From contig NC_084462.1 of the NCBI RefSeq assembly GCF_027409185.1, positions 183,944,071 through 184,008,070 of the forward strand: a stretch of 64,000 nucleotides of DNA. Direction: 5' to 3'. Below are positions 35,236-64,000 of the stretch, one piece after another (the first letter of the stretch is position 1; each line of letters starts with the position of its first letter). The notes under the pieces are model-generated. The model saw nothing but the letters and a program-made list of their open reading frames with translations, was not told where the DNA came from and ran no database searches. Source of the stretch: Cynocephalus volans. Its lineage: Eukaryota; Chordata; Mammalia; Dermoptera; Cynocephalidae. Both the position numbers and the translations under genes were made by a program.

Positions 35236-36520
35236 TTTCTGTGTGCAATTCTAAAAAGTTACGCAATTCCTTCTTTATTAATGTTGGTATTGTCCACAGT
35301 CATTTATTTTATGAATGCTTTAATTATAATTATTAAAAATCCAGGTCTGATAGGCCTAATATCTGGATCACCTGTGAGTCTTTCTTTCTTTTTCTTTTCT
35401 CCCTTCTCTTCTCTTTTTTCTTCTCTTCTCTTCCTCCTGTCTTCTGGCATGCCTGGTAATTTTTGAGTGAATGTTGCACATTGTGTATGAAAAACTATAA
35501 GGTTGGGAAGACATTTTTCTAGTTTGCTGGAGTGTCACATTACAGAGGCCTAAACTGGAAGTCTGGATGTTTTTCCAGGACCCCTCCTCCCTGATGCCTG
35601 AGCTCCGATTTCTCTCTATCCAACACCATCAGACTGCTGGAAATTCTGCTTAGCTTTGTGGGCTTTTAGCAGCCACTTCCTGCTTGACTTCTTAGCTTCC
35701 CACCCCAAACAGCTTAGACATTGGCAAATACCTTGAGGGAAAAAGAGGCACAGAAGGTTGGATGGTATCTGAACAGGTTTGTCTCCCCAGGTCTGTGAAG
35801 ATGCAGAAAGCTCGGAGTTGTCACTTTCATCTTGGCCTCTAGGCCCAGCACCATTCACAAACTGGGAAATTCCTCCAAGGAGGAAAGTGGCAGAGAATGC
35901 CAGGCTCATCTCAGTGTGATTTCCACTTAACAGCATCTCAGCCCCTCAAGTCCTGGGCTGCCTTTGTTGCTCTCTATTGCCTTCACACAGCTGTATGGAG
36001 GATAGCTTTGGAAGTATCCTTTTCGCTAATAAGTAAGGTGGCAGTGGTCACCACTGTCATCAATGCAACCACCCACTGGTGGCAGCTTGTGCAAGAATTG
36101 GCACTTTAAATGAAAATCCGCCAGAAGAAGCCTAGCCAAAGAAGAGACCAGGGCTACTTCCCTACCCCCTCTGATGTTTTCTCAGTGCTCTGTTCGTGTG
36201 CAGCTGTCAGGTCTGCAGTGATGTTCCTACAAAGAGCATAAAGGAGTGGCAGACAGAGGGTCCTCTTCACGTCGATGTGCCGTTCTTCCCCTTCCTCTCA
36301 AGGACTTAGTCCCGGCTGTAAGATTGTGCAGTTGACGGAATGAGTGTCACTGGGCTCTGGCCCCCAGTTAGTGTTCTATGGTTTTCTGGCACATGGTCCC
36401 TCCTAGAGTATGCTTAAAGGGGCCTTCTCCCAACTTCACCACCCCTAGAGAGAAGAGACCCCATGGGTGTTTCCTGTGGTCGCAACTGTGAGGAGCATAG
36501 GTGGGGGCAAGAATAGCACA
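35236..36520. other. Mixed: L1 remnant, then single-copy DNA, no gene
   Basis: 35240-35460 continues the antisense L1 text and includes a CT-rich run (35380-35440). From 35470 on no repeat or coding signature was recognised. Confidence 0.45.
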
Positions 36521-36522
36521 TT

Positions 36523-36553
<31 letters not shown>

Positions 36554-36559
36554 GTATAT
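36521..36559. repeat. (TA)n(TATG)n microsatellite
   Basis: A TATATA tract that passes into TGTATGTATGTATG. Confidence 0.9.
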
Positions 36560-36664
36560 CACTAAAATGGACTTTTTTTTTTTTCACAGAAGCATTTATT
36601 ACTAATATCCAAAGGAACAGAGTGTGGAGAAAGCTGATCTAAACGTACTGTGCTACGTGGGTGT

Positions 36665-37075
36665 TTCAGCTGCAATTAACAGGACATCCAACCCAAAGTA
36701 GCTTAAACAACAGTGGGGGGTTTTGTTTGCTTCACTTAAAAGTATAAGTTTATCGTGCAGGGCCCAGTTCCACGAAGGCAGAGATCTGCGTTGGCTCCTG
36801 GTCTCTCCTCTTGGTCACAAGACGGCTGCTGCAGCTCCAGGCATCATGTCCTTGCCATCAAAGGTAGTGAGTGCAGGGCAGAGTGTCTTCCCTCCCCCCA
36901 CCTCTTTAGTGGGAAGACTGGCATTCCCAGAAGCACCCTTCCCACCCCTGCCACTCCCTGCAACAGCAGACTTCCCCTCACATCTTGGACCAACCAAAAT
37001 TGGTCATGTGCCCACACCAAGCCCCAGGCCGGCCCGTTCCCTGAGATCAAGAGTTCTCCAGTGATGGCTGAAAGA
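36665..37075. mobile_element. Interspersed repeat of a common mammalian family (unnamed)
   Basis: TTCAGCTGCAATTAACAGG, CCAACCCAAAGTAGCTTAAAC, GGCTGCTGCAGCTCCAGGC and CCTCACATCTTGGACCAACC follow a familiar mammalian repeat, but I cannot name the family with certainty. Confidence 0.6.
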
Positions 37076-37079
37076 ACCC

Positions 37080-39030
37080 GCTTCTATGGGAAGCAGCGAG
37101 GGGGAAAGGCTCCGGGGCAGGCGGCCCACAGTGCCTGCCATGGCAGAGAGCTGAGGCCACGATCTGCAGAAGGTGAGGAAACCATGCCTTTTTCTCTGAT
37201 GAATACCCAGAAAGGACTCCCACTGAGGCAGAGAGCAGGTGACGCCATTCTTCTCCCTGCCTTGGCCACCAAGGGAGCTGCCGGGTTATGTGTGTGCATG
37301 GGGTGGGGGCGTGGGAGGAGGGACTGGGGAGAATGAGCCGGAACCAGAGGGACAGGGGGCTCTGCGGTACAAGCTGGGGGTTCAGACTGGCTGCACAGGG
37401 CGTCCCACACGTGTCTTCCCCTTCTAGATCATCACTGTCCTGCTCTGTACCACGGGACCGACCAGCCCTCCACAGCCCACAGCCAGGAGTGACTGAGGCG
37501 TGAAGGCCCCGGGCTTCCTGCTCTTCTGAGACCTCCTGTCAGGCTGACTTCTGCAAAGGGTGCGGGCAGAGAGGAGGTGGCTCAGAGAGACTTGCAGGAG
37601 GACACAGCCCCGGCGCCTAGTAGCTACCCTCCCAGAGCAGGAGAACCCCCCGCCCCCTGCCTGCACTTCGGGGTCTCAGCTGCGGGGGCTCAGCTGGGGT
37701 AAATAATTAGATGTGGACACAATGCAGCTCAGGCGAGTGGAACTGGGCCCTCCTGCTGTCTGCAGATAATTGTCTCAGCCATAGGGCTGAGTCCAGAGGG
37801 AAGGGTCTCAGAAGGGAGGGCAAGCAAGCCCGGAAGAGCGGCCAGGCCCCTCTGTATCTCTGTCTCTGATGGGAAGCAGAGGCCTGAGGACCACCCTCCC
37901 CTCCCTGAGCCCAGCCCCTTCCCCAGCTGCCTGAGCTGGTGGCCAGCAGAGACAGACCAGCCCCACTGGGACTCTCCATGCTGAGGTGATCCCTGACCTC
38001 CCCTGGGCTGGACAGGCCTGCACAGACCTGGGCAGCCACGCAGCAGACACTGTTAAAATGGGGGGAGTTGGCTGCTCTGGCACCTGCCTGGGAAGGAGGC
38101 ATTGCTTGGTCTCAGCCCCAGGAAGCCTCAGCTCCCAGTTGCAGCAGACTTCTGGGTCTGGTCACCTGCAGAGGCCAGCAAGGTCTGGGCAGACAAGGGA
38201 AGGAAGAGGGGGTGCTGGCACCTGACTTTTGGAACCTGCATAGTCTCTGAGGTCTGTCACCTGTCACCGGTGTTTCTCTGGTTATCTGCCAGCACACAAG
38301 CCTCCTCTCCCACTAGCAGCAAATGCACCCAGTTCTTAGGGCTCTGCTGGTGGCTGGAAGCTATGACTGCATGTGAGACTAGCGATTACATGTAGAAATT
38401 GAATGCAGAGGGACACTAGGGAGTCCCGCAACCCCTGATGGCAGAGGATGAGGAGGCTGGCGGAGGCTCGGCTTATCTGAGTTTGACCAGAGACCATTGG
38501 ACTGAATCCTGGAGAGCTGAGTGTGGAGTTCAGGAAGAGACAGGTGGGAATGGGAGCCAGTGCCATTGAGGGCGGTCCCTGTCCCAGCCCAAGCCCTACT
38601 TGGGGACTGCTGAGTCCAGCAGTTTCAAAGGGCCACAGGGCACTGGGGCTGGGGGATGGCTGGAGGGGCGGGGAACCTCTGATCCCCACTGCACCCCTGC
38701 TTTCCTCTCTTCTCCTCATGCCTTGGGCCTCATACCCACTCCTAAAACAACACCCCTATACATGCTGCCTCAGGACCCAGGACCCAGGCCCCAGCTCAGG
38801 ACCTTGCTAAGCCCCCGGCGCCTGCCACACGCTGCCTCGCCCCTGCCACATTCCGCAGGGGGACCCCACCACCCTACTGAGTCGCTCTCCCTAAAGAATA
38901 CAGCTTCCTCATTTTAAAAATGCTAGCAGTACCAGAGGGAAACAGTGGAAACTAAGTCTTCCCCCACCTGCACCCCAAACCCACACTCCTGCTAGCAACT
39001 GTGGGTGCCTGTCTCCTCACCCTCTCACCC
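37080..39030. other. No gene seen: single-copy DNA
   Basis: Short frames only, both strands. No splice-linked open frames with a recognisable product. Confidence 0.5.
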
Positions 39031-39600
39031 CCTCTCTTATCAAAACTTTCAGTGTTTGCCAGTTTGCATTTCTCTGATTACAGACAAGGTTAACATCTTT
39101 CAGTAAACAGCCATTCGGGCTTTCCTTTGCAGGGTATGTCCAGGCTGTATGGCCATTTCCTGTGAGATTATTGGTCAGTCCTTTCCTTAAAAATTCACAG
39201 TAGCTCCTTGCTGGGAACATCAGCCCTCTCTGGGGCATGTAAGTCACAATCAGTTTCTCCTGTTTGTTGCACATTCTTTTATTTTATAGATGTTGTCTAT
39301 ACAAAATGTTGCCATTTGTAATTTAATTAAAAATTTCAGAGCTGTTTTATATGGCTTCCGCTTTCATGTCACTCTTAGAAGAGCCTTTCTCATCCTGAGA
39401 TTATTAAGTAGTCTCCTGTGTTTTCTCTGCTTTTGTGGCTTTGGGGGTTTTTTGCTTTTATATTTCTGGTCCGCATGGAATTTATTTTGCTGTGAGGAAT
39501 GGGTGGGATAGGGGTTCGACATCTTATTTTTCCGAGACGGCTGCTCAGTTGTTCCAACACCTTTTATTAAACAATGCACTTTTCCTCATGGATTTTAAAT
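39030..39600 (-). mobile_element. Antisense L1-like fragment
   Basis: CAGTTTGCATTTCTCTGATTAC, CATTTCCTGTGAGATTATTGG and CACCTTTTATTAAACAATGC are old antisense L1 3' phrases. Confidence 0.6.
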
Positions 39601-39739
39601 GCCCCCACAGACCTCTGATCTGTGTCCAGTCAGCTGCCCATAACAAAATGTTCCAGCTCGTTCTAGGGCAGCTTCCACTCTCTGGCAGAGCTAGAACCTT
39701 CCTTTTTACTTTTTCAGAATTTTATAGGCTAGTCATTCT

Positions 39740-40530
39740 TCTTTATTGTAGCAAAATATACATTATATAAAATTTACCATTTTAACCCTTTTTAAGGAAA
39801 CAATTCTGTGGCATTAAATACATTCTTTACTGTGAAGCCACCACTGCCATCTGTCTCCAGAACTTTTTCATATTCCCAAACTGAAACCCTGTCCCCACTA
39901 AACACTAGCACCCCATGCCCCTCCCCCAGCCCCTCCCCCCACCTTCTGTCTCTATGAATTTGACTCCTCTAAGGACCTCGCATAAGTGGAATCACACGGT
40001 ATGTCCTTCTATGACTGGCTTATTTCACTTTGTTTCTTTAAGGTTCATCCATGTGTCAGAATTTCTTTCCTTTTTAAGACTAAACAACAATCTCTCTCCC
40101 TTACACACACACGCACATGCACACACACACTTTTTGTTTACCCACTCATCTGTCTGTGGACATTGCTGTTGCTGCCACCTTTTGGCTATTGTGAATAGCA
40201 CTGCAATGAACAAAAACGTAAAAATATGTTCACATCCCTGCTTTCGATTTTTTGGGGTACGTACCCAGAAGCGGAATTGCTGGATTATATGAGAATTCTA
40301 TGTTTAATTTTCTGAGAAACCGCCATACCGTTTTCCACAGCGGCCGCACCATTTCACACCCCCCCTAGCAGCACGCAGGGCTCCGATCTGTCCCGCCCCC
40401 GCTGACACTGTCCTGCTCTGCTCTGTCTGGACAGTGGTGTCCTAACAGGTGTACGGTGGCGTCTCACTGAGGTTTCGCTTTGCGCTGCCCTCATGAGCAG
40501 GGATTTTAAGCACCTTTCGTGAGCTTGTAT
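39740..40530 (-). mobile_element. Antisense L1 3' end
   Basis: GCAAAATATACATTATATAAAATTTACC, TATTTCACTTTGTTTCTTTAAGG, GGCTATTGTGAATAGCACTGC and AGCGGAATTGCTGGATTATATG give an antisense L1 3' region of about 0.8 kb. A CACACGCACATGCACAC tract is at 40103-40130. Confidence 0.8.
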
Positions 40531-40539
40531 CTTCCTGGA

Positions 40540-41560
40540 AACCTGCCTGTTCAAGTCCTCTCAGACTGTTTCTGTGCCTTTGTTTTGCTCATGTACTTTA
40601 GAACTGCTTGTGCAGTTATAAACGCATCCGGTAGCAACTCGTGCTGGATCGATTTCAGTGTATGGAGCAGTTGGGGAAACTTGGGCCTCTCCTCCCTGGT
40701 TTGCCTTTGCTGGTCTCCTCTGTGGCTTGGTCTATGTTGTCCTCTCTATCCCCATCCCTGTGCTCCAGGTGTCACCCACACTGATGACACCTAGGGCTGC
40801 TTCCCTAATTCTGTCCTGACACGCTACCAGACAGCTCACTTGCGTGTCCTCAGGTCTCTCCACCCCTCTGTGACTGCTGACCCCCACTCTGCCCTCCTGG
40901 CCTGGGTTTCCCAGTGACAGTCACACGTGCTGGAGGGGGAGGGGTCCAGGCAGAACACTGGGCACCAGCCTAGCCTCCCCCTCAACCTTGGAGGAAGTCA
41001 GGGTCCTGGCAGAAGAAAGAAAGGCACAAATAGAGAAAATAAATGACTTTTATGAAAGGTCCTTTACCAAGGTGTGAACAAGGGAAGGCAAATGGATTTG
41101 AGGTCCCTTGGGAGGGGCGGTTCCGGCACCTGCACAGGTAGGAAAGGGCCAAAGTGCAGAGTCTGGGGCCTCAGGGAGAGGACAGGTCCACCCCCAACAG
41201 TTATGGAGGAAGTTCCCTAAGCTCACCTGGAGGCAGGTGGGGTGGGGGTGGGGCCAGCTGATGCAGTGGAGCAGGGGCAGGGGGGAGTGGGAGGGGGCTC
41301 TGGAGGGACAGACTGAGAATAGGCAGCCGCCCCATCCCTCCCGTCCAATGAGGCAGCTAGGCCTTGCCCACCCTTCTTCCCAGTTAGTCCCAAACCCGCC
41401 CTTCTCTCTTCTCCCTCTGCCCCTACCTCTTCCAGCCCAGGGCCTCTGGTTGGACGCCTGACCTCTCCGCCACCCCCACCCGCCCCGGACCCCATGTGTC
41501 CCATCCACTCACTTTGACACCAGAGATCACTCTTTCTAAAATCCTCAACTGAGCAGGTTT
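40540..41560. other. No gene seen: GC-rich upstream region of CEP170B
   Basis: Unsupported short frames on both strands. Nothing coding recognised. Confidence 0.5.
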
Positions 41561-41569
41561 CAGCCGGCA

Positions 41570-41830
41570 TCAAACCTCCTTTGGAGCCACACTGTCCTTG
41601 GGATAAAGTCCGAATGCCTCGATGACCTGGCTACAGGTCCCTCCCCTGGCCACCGCCCCCCTCCCCCGCAATCCAAGCTCTGGCCACACGGGTCCTTCCC
41701 TTGAGCCGGCACCATGTGTCCACCGCCCGGAACACCCCGTGCGCTCTCCCAGCTCTCCCCAGCGCAGGCGGGTTTCCACGGAAGGCCCGGTGAGGAGCTT
41801 CCCTCTGTATTCCGGGGTGCGTCTGACCCC
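41570..41830 (-). mobile_element. L2 fragment, antisense
   Basis: CTTGGGATAAAGTCCGAATGCC, CGATGACCTGGCTACAGGTCC and CCACACGGGTCCTTCCCTTGAG follow the antisense L2 3' region (ATAAAGTCCAAACTCC and CATGATCTGGCCCCTGCC in the consensus as I recall it). It abuts the CpG island. Confidence 0.75.
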
Positions 41831-42699
41831 CTCCGTGCTCCCACCCCCAGCTCGGGCCCGACACGACCGACGACTGTGACGGCAGGTTGAGGAGAGGCGC
41901 TGCGCGGTGGCGAGCAGGCCCAGAGGCAGGGCGGGGCGGGCACTGTCGCAGCCCGCGAACGCTCAGCCGCTTCAGGGGCCCACGGGACAGCGCGGCTCGC
42001 ACCGTCACCCCAACTTGGAATGCAGGAAGCCCTCGGGGCAACCCGCCTCCCAAGCCGCCCCCACTCCCGGCGCTGATCCCTTCCCCCTCTCGGCTCCGGG
42101 GACACCGGATACCTGTATTGTGGCACCTGGCACGCAGCGGGCCGCCCGTGAGAACCGGCTGCAGGAGCCGCGAGCGCCTCGCGAGTTCCAGGCGACCCCA
42201 CCCCTCCGCAAGGTCTGGCCCACAGGGGGCGTCCAGGTGCGGCTGCGTCGACGCCCGCCCCGCCCCCCAGCCCAGCGCGCCTGGGGTCGCAGCTGGGGCG
42301 GTGGGACGCGCGCCTGGTGTGGCCGGGCGCGGGGGACACGGGAGGACGGGCCCGGCTGGGGCGGGGTGGGCCTCGGGGCCTCACCCGACCTCCTGCCTCC
42401 TCCAACCCTTATTTGGGCCGCCGGGGCCAAAGGTTGGGGGCTGGGGGCGTGGCTGGAGCCGGGGCTCCCGGAGCGTGGTGGGGCGTTAACCTGCGGGCCG
42501 GGAGCCAGGACGCTGGGCTGCGCTGGGCACCCGGTTCCGCCCGACACGCGGGGCCGTGGGCCTGGGGGCGGCGGGGCGCGCTCACCTGGCGCCGCGGACT
42601 CGCCCTAACCTGGCTTCCGGCGGGGCGGGGCGGGGCGTGCCGGGGGCGGGGCGTGCCGGGGCGGGGCGTGCCGGGGGCGGGGCCGGCGCCGCAGACGTC

Positions 42700-42881
42700 A
42701 GGGACCCGCCGCGCGAGGCCGGCGGCGGCCGCTCTGCCCGTGGGCTCGGCCGGGGCTGCCGCGAGCGTGCGGGCCGCGCCGGGCATGTCCTAGGCGGCGG
42801 CCCCGCCCAGCGCTCGGCCGGGCGGGCGGCAGGGCCGGGACCGAGCCGGGCGCCGAGCCGGGGACGGAGCCCGAGCAGCAG
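42700..42881 (+). other. CEP170B: CEP170B exon 1, 5' untranslated (3' boundary predicted)
   Basis: A good splice donor (CAG|GTAGGA) lies at 42881/42882, just after the GC-box cluster and CRE-like site. The next coding exon, at 46118, starts with a short untranslated leader behind a tract ending in CCCCAG. The 5' edge given is approximate, because initiation in CpG islands is dispersed. An in-frame upstream start was not needed, since exon 2 carries its own ATG at the start of the FHA domain. Other first exons are possible. Confidence 0.6.

Positions 42882-64000
<21,119 letters not shown>

Overview
The window is mammalian nuclear DNA. It holds interrupted genes with GT-AG introns, CpG-island promoters, LINE-1 debris in many age classes, hAT and LTR fossils, tRNA-derived SINEs and minisatellites. 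Nothing in it is bacterial, viral or plasmid. No Alu element was seen in 64 kb, which argues against an anthropoid primate. The young SINEs are monomers and dimers with a tRNA-Ile-like head and an A-rich tail. From memory this fits the colugo CYN family, or a similar tRNA SINE of rhinolophoid bats (Rhin-1). The species is therefore a placental mammal, perhaps a colugo or horseshoe-type bat, and this is not settled.

One protein-coding gene is clear: the 5' two thirds of CEP170B (KIAA0284), on the + strand from a CpG-island promoter near 42.7 kb to the right edge. I assembled a non-coding first exon and eleven coding exons (46145 to beyond 64000), in frame throughout, giving about 1,092 residues with no stop. 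An N-terminal FHA domain is followed by a long charged, Ser/Pro-rich, presumably disordered tail. The 3' end, with the conserved C-terminal CEP170 region, lies outside. Two neighbouring introns are non-canonical: intron 4 is a textbook AT-AC (U12-type) intron and intron 5 has a GC donor.

Layout: 1-7.5 kb is unique sequence mixed with old LTRs. 7.5-9.4 kb is a truncated L1 with a tailless, truncated 7SK retrocopy inside it. 10.3-11.3 kb is a G-rich minisatellite, followed by an orphan CpG island (about 11.5-13.9 kb) with no recognisable gene. 14-24.9 kb is nested antisense L1 with SINE and LTR insertions. 25-29 kb is mostly unique with two LTRs. 29-35.5 kb is L1, SINE clusters, a MER5-like hAT element and an LTR. 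35.5-41.5 kb is mostly unique with small repeats. 41.85-43.5 kb is the CEP170B CpG island, and the rest is the gene. Its introns hold an LTR, L2/MIR relics, a TG-rich purine/pyrimidine tract and a 39-bp minisatellite.

Long ORFs over the two minisatellites and the GC-rich islands are composition artefacts. No undescribed gene system was found. The points most worth checking are the paired non-canonical introns, the 7SK retrocopy and the repeat architectures.
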